From NCBI RefSeq assembly GCF_011761345.1, contig NZ_JAASRY010000005.1, positions 186,001 through 250,000 of the forward strand: a DNA stretch of 64,000 bases, written 5' to 3'. The DNA is from Thalassobacillus devorans. Lineage in GTDB: Bacteria > Bacillota > Bacilli > Bacillales > Halobacillaceae. Below are positions 52,416 through 60,541 of the stretch, piece after piece (position 1 is the first letter of the stretch; the number at the start of each line of letters is the position of its first letter). Position numbers and translations under genes: made by a program. A model generated the notes under the pieces. The model was given only the letters and a program-made list of their open reading frames with translations, was not told the origin of the DNA and ran no database searches.

Positions 52416-53471
52416 ATGATAACCGAAGGGAATGCGGATCAACATAATATAATAGCCCCATTGATCAAAGAAAAATTGAAACCATACGTTAAGAAAGTGG
52501 ATCTCGACGCCTTTTATGCGGAAGATTATCTGCTAAGTCTGGGGAAGGCTGGCTTGTTTCAGTCGCCAGGTCACATAGAAGACAAAGTCGTTTACAATGA
52601 GATGCAGCTGGTCGAAGAAACAGCGAAAACATGTATGACAACGGCTTTCAATCTGTGGTGCCATCTCGCTTCATTGACTTACCTGCGCTGCAGCGATAAG
52701 GAAACGCTTAAAAGAGAATTGCTTCCTAAGCTGGAAAATGGGGAGACACTTGGGGCAACGGGGTTGTCCAACCCAATGAAAAACTATGCCGGCCTGGAAC
52801 CCCTTCATTTGCAGGCGGAAGGAAAAAAGGAAGGCTGGATCCTATCCGGTAACTTGCCTTCTGTCTCTAACCTGGGAAAAGGTCATTGGTTCGGAGCGGT
52901 AGCCAATACCAATGAGGGGAAGCACCTAATGGCATTTGTTCCGTGCGAGGCTGAAGGTCTAAAGTTCAAAGAGAAAGCGGATTACCTCGGGGTTAACGGC
53001 AGTGCTACTTTTGCCTGCCAGTTCAACGATGTCTTTATTCCTGAGAAATGGATCATCTCCACCAACGCTCAACAGTTTATTAAAAAGATTCGTCCGTATT
53101 TCGTACTTTATCAGGTACCTTTAGGATTGGGGATTATTGAAGCTTCAATTGAATCCATTCGAAAAGCATCCAGGAAACAAGGCGGAGCGAATTGTCATTT
53201 GACTGTTCAAGCTGACGAACTTGCCGAAAAACATGCATATCTTCGCAATAAATTATACACGTTGGTCACTGGACAAGAATGGACAGAAATTCTTAAAGTT
53301 CGTTTAGCCGTAGCCAAGCTTGCACTGAAAGCCGTCCAGGCGGATATGCTGCATAACGGCGGAGCGGCTTACCTGCAAAAAAGCAATCCAGCTAGAAGGT
53401 TGAAAGAATCATATTTCATGGCCAACCTGACCCCGACGATCAGACATTTAGAGAAACTATTAAATAATTAA
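52416..53471 (+). CDS. Acyl-CoA-dehydrogenase-like flavoprotein
   Basis: 351 aa. Acyl-CoA dehydrogenase fold: N-terminal helices, middle strand domain LGATGLSNPMKNYAGLEPL and GHWFGAVANTNEGKHLMAFV, C-terminal four-helix bundle. Text is closer to the DszC/SfnB monooxygenase-like branch than to classical dehydrogenases; the usual catalytic Glu is not evident. Beside an SsuABC-type importer this suggests oxidation of an imported organosulfur or aromatic compound, which is inference. AAGGGGCG upstream. Confidence 0.78.
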   Translation: MITEGNADQHNIIAPLIKEKLKPYVKKVDLDAFYAEDYLLSLGKAGLFQSPGHIEDKVVYNEMQLVEETAKTCMTTAFNLWCHLASLTYLRCSDKETLKRELLPKLENGETLGATGLSNPMKNYAGLEPLHLQAEGKKEGWILSGNLPSVSNLGKGHWFGAVANTNEGKHLMAFVPCEAEGLKFKEKADYLGVNGSATFACQFNDVFIPEKWIISTNAQQFIKKIRPYFVLYQVPLGLGIIEASIESIRKASRKQGGANCHLTVQADELAEKHAYLRNKLYTLVTGQEWTEILKVRLAVAKLALKAVQADMLHNGGAAYLQKSNPARRLKESYFMANLTPTIRHLEKLLNN

Positions 53472-53572
53472 TTTACAAACCTATCCTAGGAATATATCCA
53501 GGATAGGTTTTTGGTGTGTACAAGTTAATATAAGGGAATACTACGGATAAATATTAAGAGCAGGTGATCCTA

Positions 53573-53698
53573 ATGAAAAAGTTATCAGCAGGGTTAATAC
53601 TGTCAAATGGAAAAATGTTTCTTGGCTGTCACTCTACAGGCAATTGGTTCTACGACTTGCCAAAAGGAGAGGTAGGGGAAGAGGAAGACCCAAGGTCA
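53573..53698 (+). pseudogene. Truncated Nudix hydrolase remnant
   Basis: ATG with AGGTGAT site, reading KKLSAGLILSNGKMFLGCHS, then NWFYDLPKGEVGEEEDP: a clear Nudix N-terminus up to the first Gly of the Nudix box. The catalytic REUxEE part is missing; the frame continues into unrelated sequence and the terC terminator. The 3' part was lost by deletion. Confidence 0.75.
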
Positions 53699-53742
53699 AC
53701 CTCACTATCATTAATAAATTTTCTATTATTCTACCTGAAAGC

Positions 53743-53773
53743 AAAAAACTGCTGGAATTCCAGCAGTTTTTTA
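53743..53773 (-). terminator. Terminator after terC
   Basis: AAAAAACTGCTGG pairs with CCAGCAGTTTTTT around AATT; symmetric, works on both strands. Confidence 0.9.
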
Positions 53774-53778
53774 TATAA

Positions 53779-54564
53779 TTAATTCTGTACAACAGGTTTA
53801 TTCTCCACAGTTTGATGAGGTTTTTCTTTAGATAAGAACCAGCCTCCAATACCAATGGAAAGAAGGACAGACCAGAAGGTGATTTTCCAGCCGGCACTTT
53901 TAGCAAAGCCTTCTGCAAGGATGGCGAGTTCTGGATGGGCCAGGGTATAGACGGCGAGCTTAACACCAACCCAGGCGACGATCAAATAGGCAGCGGTCTC
54001 AAGGCCAGGTCTGCGGTCGAGCAGGCCGACAAAATAGCTGGCTGCAAATCGCATGATTACAAGGCCGATGATTCCTCCAGCAAGGATGACAGCGAAGTGA
54101 CCGCCATCCATTCCACCAATTTCAGGCATGCTAGTCATTGGTAATGTAACTGCTAAGGCAACAGCAGCTAGAATGGAGTCGACGGCAAATGCAATGTCTG
54201 CCAACTCTACTTTAATAACAGTTGCCCAGAATCCTGATCCCTTTTTCACTTCTTTTACAGCTTTCATCTTAGGTTTCAGTACATGCTTTTTCAATAGGTG
54301 ATAGACAGCGATGCCGAACAAGTAGAGTGCACCGATCGCCTGAACTTGCCAAATGTGCACCAGGTAGGAAATGATGAACAAAGATCCGAAGCGGAATACG
54401 AATGCGCCAGCTAACCCATAAAATAATGCTTTTTTTCTTTTTTCTGCCGGCAGGTGTTTGACCATCGTAGCAATAACGAGGGCGTTATCTGCTGCCAAAA
54501 TACCTTCTAAGCCAATGAGAATCAATAGTACCCATCCATATTCCATCAATAAAGAAATGTCCAA
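53779..54564 (-). CDS. TerC-family membrane protein (YkoY/MeeY-like manganese exporter)
   Basis: 261 aa, seven membrane segments. LEGILAADNALVIATMVKHL and VELADIAFAVDSILAAVAL hold the conserved acidic residues of TerC proteins. In B. subtilis the paralogues YkoY and YceF export manganese for secreted enzymes. The yybP-ykoY riboswitch ahead of the two-gene unit strongly supports a manganese role. AAGGAGAACATGA before the ATG; 29 bases after the Spo0M-like gene. Confidence 0.9.
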   Translation of the reverse strand: MDISLLMEYGWVLLILIGLEGILAADNALVIATMVKHLPAEKRKKALFYGLAGAFVFRFGSLFIISYLVHIWQVQAIGALYLFGIAVYHLLKKHVLKPKMKAVKEVKKGSGFWATVIKVELADIAFAVDSILAAVALAVTLPMTSMPEIGGMDGGHFAVILAGGIIGLVIMRFAASYFVGLLDRRPGLETAAYLIVAWVGVKLAVYTLAHPELAILAEGFAKSAGWKITFWSVLLSIGIGGWFLSKEKPHQTVENKPVVQN

Positions 54565-54593
54565 TTCATGTTCTCCTTCAAAATAGTTATTTT

Positions 54594-54980
54594 TTAATTC
54601 CTAACGATGATTTCGTCATGGTCAAAACTTTTGGCATCATCCTTAAAAACAATCTTTGTTCGTAAGCGGTAGGTAATGGAATCTGTGGTAGGTGGAAGTT
54701 CTTCCGGTAACTGATAATGGAAAGGGACTTCCGTTTTATCATTCGCTTCAATAGTTTTTGACATTAATACCGTGGTTACGGGCTCGACGAATTCTGGTTT
54801 TCTGCCAGTTTGTTCTTTCACCAAGTCGCACTCCAGCCGGTTCACCCTCTGGCTTACCCAGCCGCCATGTAAATGAAAGGAACCGGAGACGGTGCTGCCA
54901 GGGGTGAGCTCGTTCCTATTTAAGATCAAATCCACTTTAGGTGATCCGATTTTCAGCTTGCTTAGCACTTTGGTAATCAT
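54594..54980 (-). CDS. Spo0M-like arrestin-fold protein
   Basis: 128 aa. KIGSPKVDLILNRNELTPGS, GSFHLHGGWVSQRVNRLECD and VPFHYQLPEELPPTT match the Spo0M N-domain (arrestin-like beta sandwich). Shorter than Spo0M of B. subtilis (about 250 aa), lacking the C-terminal half. Spo0M affects sporulation and cell shape by an unclear mechanism. GGAGGTAAC before the ATG. Placed directly behind the manganese riboswitch, in one transcript with terC. Confidence 0.85.
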   Translation of the reverse strand: MITKVLSKLKIGSPKVDLILNRNELTPGSTVSGSFHLHGGWVSQRVNRLECDLVKEQTGRKPEFVEPVTTVLMSKTIEANDKTEVPFHYQLPEELPPTTDSITYRLRTKIVFKDDAKSFDHDEIIVRN

Positions 54981-55092
54981 CGTTGTTACCTCCTTGATCT
55001 AATGTTGACATAAAGGATGTTTTACTTTGCTATACACATTTTTGAAGTGATAGATATAAAGATTAAATACTGTTCTCCCCCTTACGGGCTAT

Positions 55093-55127
55093 AAAAAAAC
55101 CTTTACCAACGATGTGGTAAAGGTTTG
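55093..55127 (-). terminator. Manganese riboswitch terminator
   Basis: Minus strand AAACCTTTACC pairs with GGTAAAGGTTT, T7 follows. The upstream segment GGTAAAGGT of the aptamer can pair with the same ACCTTTACC, giving an antiterminator. Confidence 0.88.
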
Positions 55128-55157
55128 GTGAAGTCAATATAGATACCTTTACCGCAT

Positions 55158-55262
55158 TGGGCAAAGGTCTCGCAAACAACATAATGTTGCCAGTTAAGCC
55201 GGTGATCAATAATCACGTATTGTCGACATAACTGTCAGCTACTCCCCTTTGGAGTTTTATTC
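55158..55262 (-). promoter_or_regulatory. yybP-ykoY (manganese) riboswitch
   Basis: Minus strand: AAAGGGGAGTAGCT near 55241-55254 and GGCAACATTATG...GCGAGACCTTTGCC near 55160-55190. These two conserved internal-loop sequences define the yybP-ykoY class, which senses Mn2+ and turns on export genes. It precedes the Spo0M-like and terC genes. Confidence 0.93.
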
Positions 55263-55352
55263 AGTTTGATAAAGCTGAATCTGTATATATATAATAATAT
55301 AATTTTTGGAAGCCGTCTATCATTTTTTTCCTTTAAAAAAGTTTTTTACGTG

Positions 55353-56261
55353 TTATTTCCAGGAGAACGGTGTTTCCTGATATACATAGTAATTCAGCCA
55401 ATTATAGAACATCAAATACGCATGAGAACGCCAGCGGTTTAATGGCTTCTTCTCTGGGTCATTGTCGGGGAAATAGTCAACAGGTACATGGGGCTCTAGC
55501 CCTCTATTTGTATCCCTGTGGTATTCGTCTCCTAGTGTTTCGGCATCATACTCAATGTGGCCGGTGATCATTACGTGTTTTTGATCCTTCGAAAGGATAG
55601 TACATGGGCCAGCTTCCTCTGAAGAAGATAAGAGAATCAGGTCATCGTGTGCCAGGATTTCTTCCTCACAAACACTGGTATAACGGGAATGAGGCACCAC
55701 AAATTCATCATCACTGCCTCGGGCAAGCTTAATATTGTTCTGCAGTAAGCGATGTTTAAACACTCCGGTCAACTTTTGAGGCAATTCATATTTACCAATA
55801 CCGTAATGGTGGTAAAGTGCAGCTTGGGCACCCCAGCATATATGCATGACGGAAGTGACATGGTCTTTTGTCCATTCCATGATTTCCGTAAGTTCTTCCC
55901 AGTATACAACTTCTTCGAACGGCAACTGTTCAATTGGCGCGCCGGTCACGATCATGCCATCAAAACGCTGGTGTTTGATATCTTTGAAGCTTTTATAGAA
56001 TTGCTGCAAGTGTGACTTGCTCACATTTTTCGACTCATAAGTAGCGGTATGTAAAAACTCGACATTTACTTGAAGTGGAGAGTTACTGAGCAACCGCAGC
56101 AATTGAGTCTCGGTCCGTTCTTTTTCTGGCATCAGGTTCAGGATCAGTATGTTCAAAGGACGGATATCCTGGGTTTTCGCCCTTTCTTCGTCCATCGTAA
56201 AAATGTTCTCTTCTGAGAGAATTTCTCCTGCTGGCAGGTCTTTCGGGATATTGATAGGCAA
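55353..56261 (-). CDS. metA: Homoserine O-acetyltransferase (MetA fold, acetyl-CoA specific)
   Basis: 302 aa. First committed step of methionine synthesis. Catalytic triad C142, H235, E237 are all in place ([15 protein letters not shown]). Residue 111 is Glu (GAPIE); in this family E111 marks acetyl-CoA use, while Gly marks succinyl-CoA as in E. coli. TTG start 8 bases after AAGGAGG. No S-box precedes it, unlike metC at 9.7 kb. A perfect 20-bp inverted repeat lies 130 bases upstream. Confidence 0.95.
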   Translation of the reverse strand: MPINIPKDLPAGEILSEENIFTMDEERAKTQDIRPLNILILNLMPEKERTETQLLRLLSNSPLQVNVEFLHTATYESKNVSKSHLQQFYKSFKDIKHQRFDGMIVTGAPIEQLPFEEVVYWEELTEIMEWTKDHVTSVMHICWGAQAALYHHYGIGKYELPQKLTGVFKHRLLQNNIKLARGSDDEFVVPHSRYTSVCEEEILAHDDLILLSSSEEAGPCTILSKDQKHVMITGHIEYDAETLGDEYHRDTNRGLEPHVPVDYFPDNDPEKKPLNRWRSHAYLMFYNWLNYYVYQETPFSWK

Positions 56262-56391
56262 ACCAAGTTCCTCCTTCGAAAAAAGAATAATATATTTATT
56301 ATAGCGACGTAATTTAACGAGGGCAATGGAGATGCGAAATAAAATTCATTCTATTCGGAAGTATTTGAAAGTATGAGGGCTAAATAGTCAA

Positions 56392-56439
56392 GTTAACTAA
56401 AAAAGAAGCCCCTCCATAAGGGCTTCTTTTTTAGTTAAC
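56392..56439. terminator. Perfect 20-bp inverted repeat (bidirectional terminator type)
   Basis: Two 20-base arms (56392-56411 and 56420-56439) pair fully around an 8-base loop; they contain AAAAAAGAAGCCC and GGGCTTCTTTTTT. The T run lies inside the stem on both strands. It sits between gbsA, which has its own terminator, and metA. Confidence 0.75.
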
Positions 56440-56513
56440 TCTTTGGAACCGGGTTTCCTCTGCAATCCTTATGGTTATAAGCTCCATATAGCAGTTTCGG
56501 GCGAATGCCTATA

Positions 56514-56541
56514 AAAAGGATGGACGAGCATCCATCCTTTA
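56514..56541 (-). terminator. Terminator after gbsA
   Basis: AAAGGATGGA pairs with TCCATCCTTT around a 5-base loop; minus strand continues TTTTTAT. Confidence 0.85.
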
Positions 56542-56547
56542 GGCTAA

Positions 56548-58017
56548 TTAGAACCATTGAAGTGGTTGTGGATTGGTATTTTCAAAAACATGTTTCACTT
56601 CGGTATATTCTTCAAGGCCCAGCTTTCCAAGCTCCCTGCCGATTCCGGATGATTTGTATCCGCCCCATGGAGCCTGGGCGAAGTAAGGATGGAAGTCATT
56701 AATCCAAACGGTTCCCATTCGCAGTTCGCTTGATACTCTCTCTGCCTTTCTAATATCCTTTGTCCAAACTGCCCCGGCCAGTCCATACTTGGAGTCGTTC
56801 GCCAGCTGGATTGCCTGTTCTTCTGTTTCGAAGCGTTCAATTGTCAAGATAGGGCCGAACGTTTCTTCCTGCACAATTCGCATAGAGGTGTGGCAATTGG
56901 TAAAGATGGTCGGTTCAAAAAAGAAACCTTGCTGAAGGTCTGCACCTTTGGGGCGTTTCCCGCCGATTTCCAGCTCAGCTCCTTCATTGATGCCGATCGT
57001 AACATAATTTTCTACTTTTTCACGATGTTCTTCAGAAATTAATGGTCCTGATTGTGTCGTATCCTCAAACCCATTTCCTAGCTTGATTTGTTTTGTGCGT
57101 TCAACCAGGGCAGCAACAAACTCATCATGAATAGTTTCTTGTACTAATAACCGGGCTCCGGCAGAGCAAACTTGTCCAGAATGAAAAAATATTGCATTCA
57201 TCGCCTGGTCGACTGCGGTATCAAACTCAGCATCATCAAAAACTATATTAGGGTTTTTACCTCCCAGCTCCAAGGCGATTTTTTTAAAGTTGGAGGAAGC
57301 GGCTGTCATTACCTTGCGGCCTGTTTCAATTCCACCGGTAAAGGAGATAAGATCAACCAGGTGACTTTCAGCCAGCATTTGTCCTGTCTTAGCTCCACTT
57401 CCTAAAATCAGGTTGGCGACTCCGGCTGGAACACCGGCTTCTTCTATTAATTCTGTCACCTTTATGGTTGTAAGGGGAGTAATCTCACTAGGTTTGATTA
57501 TCAGTGTATTGCCTGCTGCTAATGCCGGTGCTATCTTCCAGGCTGCCTGTAATAAAGGATAATTCCATGGGGTGATCTGTCCACAAACACCGACAGGTTC
57601 GCGGACAACTTTGCTTCTTGAATCAGGGATAGGTGACTCGATGACTTCTCCGCCATCTTTATCTGCGAGCCCCCCATAGTAGCGAAAAACTTCCGCAATA
57701 TCCTCCATATCAGCTATACTTTCTGTTAACGTTTTCCCCGTATCAAGTGTTTCAAGCTCTGCTAATTCTTGTTTGTCGCGTTCTATCAACTCTGCAATTT
57801 TCGATACCAGTTTTCCTCGTTCCAGTGCGGGAGTATGGCGCCAGTCTCCTTTGTCGAAGGCTTGTCTGGCAGCATCGATGGCATATTGGGTATCCTTTTC
57901 ATTTCCCTCAGCTACTTCAGCGATTACTTGCTGGTTGAATGGATTGATGATGGTTCTTGTTTGGCCGCTTTCGGCAGATAACCATTGGCCATTAATGAAC
58001 ATCTGTTTTTGGTTCAT
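56548..58017 (-). CDS. gbsA: Betaine-aldehyde dehydrogenase (GbsA type)
   Basis: 489 aa, full length. Oxidises betaine aldehyde to glycine betaine with NAD(P); catalytic Cys in SGQVCSAG (~residue 286), general base Glu in LELGGKNPNIV. The closing NTNPQPLQWF is typical of Bacillus GbsA. No GbsB or GbsR lies nearby, and this gene is the last of an operon with an amidohydrolase, Rieske ferredoxin, reductase and CHR transporters, so its natural substrate could be another amino-aldehyde. AGGAGG 7 bases before the ATG. Confidence 0.88.
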   Translation of the reverse strand: MNQKQMFINGQWLSAESGQTRTIINPFNQQVIAEVAEGNEKDTQYAIDAARQAFDKGDWRHTPALERGKLVSKIAELIERDKQELAELETLDTGKTLTESIADMEDIAEVFRYYGGLADKDGGEVIESPIPDSRSKVVREPVGVCGQITPWNYPLLQAAWKIAPALAAGNTLIIKPSEITPLTTIKVTELIEEAGVPAGVANLILGSGAKTGQMLAESHLVDLISFTGGIETGRKVMTAASSNFKKIALELGGKNPNIVFDDAEFDTAVDQAMNAIFFHSGQVCSAGARLLVQETIHDEFVAALVERTKQIKLGNGFEDTTQSGPLISEEHREKVENYVTIGINEGAELEIGGKRPKGADLQQGFFFEPTIFTNCHTSMRIVQEETFGPILTIERFETEEQAIQLANDSKYGLAGAVWTKDIRKAERVSSELRMGTVWINDFHPYFAQAPWGGYKSSGIGRELGKLGLEEYTEVKHVFENTNPQPLQWF

Positions 58018-58036
58018 ATGGGAAACCTCCTACCTT

Positions 58037-58570
58037 TTAAAAACTATTAATTAACACACCTAATGTTCCAGAGATTATCATGACCCAAACCGGCGAGATG
58101 TTTTTCACCAAGAGTACAATTGAGAGAATTAAAATGAAATAAGGCGAATATTCCCTTGAATAGGTGAACAAGCCGGTTTGCAGTCCCATGCGGACTCCTG
58201 CATACAATATGAGAGCCACAATCACAGGATGGATTCCATTCAAGCTTTGGAAAAGGTACTTTGGCTGAGAACGGAGCGTCAGCAGTTTGGTCAATACCAT
58301 TACCATCAAAAAAGAGGGAAGCAAATTACTGATAACTGCTATGGCTGCTCCTATTATTCCAGCCGTCTGATATCCAATGAACAAAGCTGAGTTCGTCGCT
58401 ATTGGTCCCGGTGATGATCCGGATATTGCGATGATGTCTGTAAATTGTTCCAGTGATATCCATTTATGTTTCTGGATTGCCTGCTCCATTAGCGGAATCA
58501 TCGCGTAGCCCCCGCCAAAACCGAATAATCCTATTTTGAAAAATTCAATGAACAGGTTCAACAACAGCAT
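58037..58570 (-). CDS. chrA: Short-chain CHR transporter, second subunit
   Basis: 177 aa, one CHR domain: KIGLFGFGGGYAMIPLMEQA and IAISGSSPGPIATNSALF. Half-size CHR proteins work as pairs. The partner gene lies 6 bases upstream. Here FGGGY replaces the FGGP/FGGGH seen in the long protein at 22.7 kb. AAGGTGATC site before the ATG. Confidence 0.88.
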   Translation of the reverse strand: MLLLNLFIEFFKIGLFGFGGGYAMIPLMEQAIQKHKWISLEQFTDIIAISGSSPGPIATNSALFIGYQTAGIIGAAIAVISNLLPSFLMVMVLTKLLTLRSQPKYLFQSLNGIHPVIVALILYAGVRMGLQTGLFTYSREYSPYFILILSIVLLVKNISPVWVMIISGTLGVLINSF

Positions 58571-58576
58571 GTATGA

Positions 58577-59161
58577 TCACCTTCTATTACTGATGCTTTG
58601 ATAAATGACACCAGCCAATCCCCCGCCGATTATCATGAGAAAAGGGGAGATGGCAAGAGTGAGAAGCAACCCGGCTGCTAATAAAAAAACGACCATGGTA
58701 AAACGATCATGAATGGCTTTTTTTCCAATCTTATAGGCGGTGAACATAATGAGCCCCACAATAGCAGGCCGAATCCCCTTAAATGCATCTTGTATCAGTG
58801 ACAGCTCCTGATAGGTCATATACATATAAGTCAATATGATAATAATTACCGCTGCCGGGAATATCATTCCAAAAACTGCCGAGATAGCCCCCGCCAGTCC
58901 TTGCAGGGTATAGCCAATATAGATAGAAGTATTGATTGCAACGGAACCTGGCGAGGATTGAGCCACTGTAACAATGTTAGGAATATCTTCTTTTTTCATC
59001 CACTTTCTTTTTTTCACGATTTCGCTTTCTATATAAGGCAAAATCGCTATTCCTCCTCCGAAGGTGAAAGGACTTATTTTCATAAACATCAAAAATATCG
59101 AAATGATATTTAGCTGCTGTCTCCCCTCTGTTTCATTATTTTCATCGATGGAGAAGTTCAT
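58577..59161 (-). CDS. chrA: Short-chain CHR transporter, first subunit
   Basis: 194 aa, one CHR domain: [20 protein letters not shown] and [18 protein letters not shown]. The N-terminus has about 20 extra polar residues. Its ATG overlaps the TGA of the reductase gene (ATGA), so translation is coupled. Placement in a catabolic-looking operon is unusual for chromate exporters and hints at another anion. Confidence 0.88.
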   Translation of the reverse strand: MNFSIDENNETEGRQQLNIISIFLMFMKISPFTFGGGIAILPYIESEIVKKRKWMKKEDIPNIVTVAQSSPGSVAINTSIYIGYTLQGLAGAISAVFGMIFPAAVIIIILTYMYMTYQELSLIQDAFKGIRPAIVGLIMFTAYKIGKKAIHDRFTMVVFLLAAGLLLTLAISPFLMIIGGGLAGVIYQSISNRR

Positions 59162-60159
59162 GATCCGCTTAACACGCTGGTGCTATGAGGGGGCTGGACT
59201 CTTGTATCAGGGTCAATGAAATGCTTGGCTTGGCTAATGGCCGTAGGGGCCTCACCGAATCCTGATGCAATGAGTTTTACTTTCCCTTCATGCGTGGTGA
59301 TATCACCGGCTGCGTAAATTCCGGAGATGTTCGTCTCCATTTTCTGGTTAACAATAATGGAGTTCTTATCAAGCTCTAAACCCCATTGTTTAATAGCCCC
59401 AAGACTGGAGAGAAAGCCATGATTAACGATCAAAGAATCGATGGTCAGGTTCTCTTTATGATCGCCTTTATTTTCCTTTAAGGTTATGGTTTCAATACTT
59501 TCTTTTGTACCAATCAAATCTTCTATAATCATCGGTGTCTTGATATGAATAGTAGATGCTTTTAGTTGATTGACACTATGTTCATGAGCTCTGAATTTTT
59601 CGCGTCGATGGACAAGTGTCACCTCATCTGCAATCCCCTCAAGCATCAGGGCCCAGTCCACAGCAGAGTCACCGCCTCCAGCGACACAGACCTTTTGTCC
59701 TTGGAAGGCATGCAGGTCGGTTACTGAATAGAAGAGGTTTTTCCCTTCATATTGCCAGGCGGATTGGTGCTTAAGCCTTCGAGGCTGGAAAGCTCCTGCG
59801 CCACATGTAATAATTACGGTTTTCGAATAATGGACCGCTTTCGTTGTGGTCACTTTAAAAAGTTTTTCGTCTAATTTTTCTACTTGCTGAACATTTTCCT
59901 CCAGGCAAATTTCAGGATCGAATTGCCGGGCTTGTTCTTCCAGCTGGCTGACGAGATCCTTGGCAAGAACTTTAGGGAAGCCGGCCACATCATAAATGTA
60001 TTTTTCCGGGTACAGTGCCGACAATTGGCCGCCAAGCTGTGGCAGGCTGTCAATCAATTTCACAGACATCTGCCTCATTCCGCCATAGAAAGCGGCAAAT
60101 AATCCTGTCGGGCCTCCACCAATAATGATGGTATCGACCACCTGATCGTTATGGTTCAT
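59158..60159 (-). CDS. Ferredoxin-NADP reductase, thioredoxin-reductase-like (YumC type)
   Basis: 333 aa. FAD motif GGGPTG (14-19), NADP motif [12 protein letters not shown] (~residue 160), and C-terminal [25 protein letters not shown]. There is no CxxC redox pair, which separates it from thioredoxin reductase. It should pass electrons from NADPH to the Rieske ferredoxin encoded 22 bases upstream. A short tail after the FAD domain is typical of this type. Confidence 0.9.
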   Translation of the reverse strand: MNHNDQVVDTIIIGGGPTGLFAAFYGGMRQMSVKLIDSLPQLGGQLSALYPEKYIYDVAGFPKVLAKDLVSQLEEQARQFDPEICLEENVQQVEKLDEKLFKVTTTKAVHYSKTVIITCGAGAFQPRRLKHQSAWQYEGKNLFYSVTDLHAFQGQKVCVAGGGDSAVDWALMLEGIADEVTLVHRREKFRAHEHSVNQLKASTIHIKTPMIIEDLIGTKESIETITLKENKGDHKENLTIDSLIVNHGFLSSLGAIKQWGLELDKNSIIVNQKMETNISGIYAAGDITTHEGKVKLIASGFGEAPTAISQAKHFIDPDTRVQPPHSTSVLSGS

Positions 60160-60181
60160 CTTAAATCACCTTCTTGCTTCT

Positions 60182-60541
60182 TTATTTATAAACAATGACA
60201 CTTTCATCTTCTACCCGTACTTTAAAGCTCGGGATCTTCTTGCTTGGATTAGCAAGCATTCTTCCTTCATTTTTGATAGAAAATTCTCTTCCATGCCATG
60301 GGCAGCGTATTACTTCTCCTTCATGGCAGTAATCATACGAGCCAGGTTTACTTTTATCAGTTGTAGCCCCGCAGATCATCCCTTTATCGAGGGGGGCTCC
60401 CTGGTGGATGCATTGGTTCATAAAAGCGTAAAATTCCCCGTCAGGCGTCCTGCATACCAACACACCCTGTCTTCCAAAACTAGCCTCTTTCATTTCCCCT
60501 GGTTGTATATCCGAAGTTTTACAAACTACTTGCTCTTTCAT
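60182..60541 (-). CDS. Rieske-type [2Fe-2S] ferredoxin
   Basis: 119 aa. C44-x-H46 (NQCIHQGAP) and C80-x2-H83 (IRCPWHGREF) bind the cluster. An insert between the two boxes (MICGATTDKSKPGSYDYCHE) carries extra Cys residues. Size fits a ferredoxin, not an oxygenase alpha subunit. Starts inside the amidohydrolase gene (23-base overlap), so the two are coupled. No terminal oxygenase is in the operon; one must be elsewhere, or electrons go to an unrecognised acceptor. Confidence 0.9.
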   Translation of the reverse strand: MKEQVVCKTSDIQPGEMKEASFGRQGVLVCRTPDGEFYAFMNQCIHQGAPLDKGMICGATTDKSKPGSYDYCHEGEVIRCPWHGREFSIKNEGRMLANPSKKIPSFKVRVEDESVIVYK

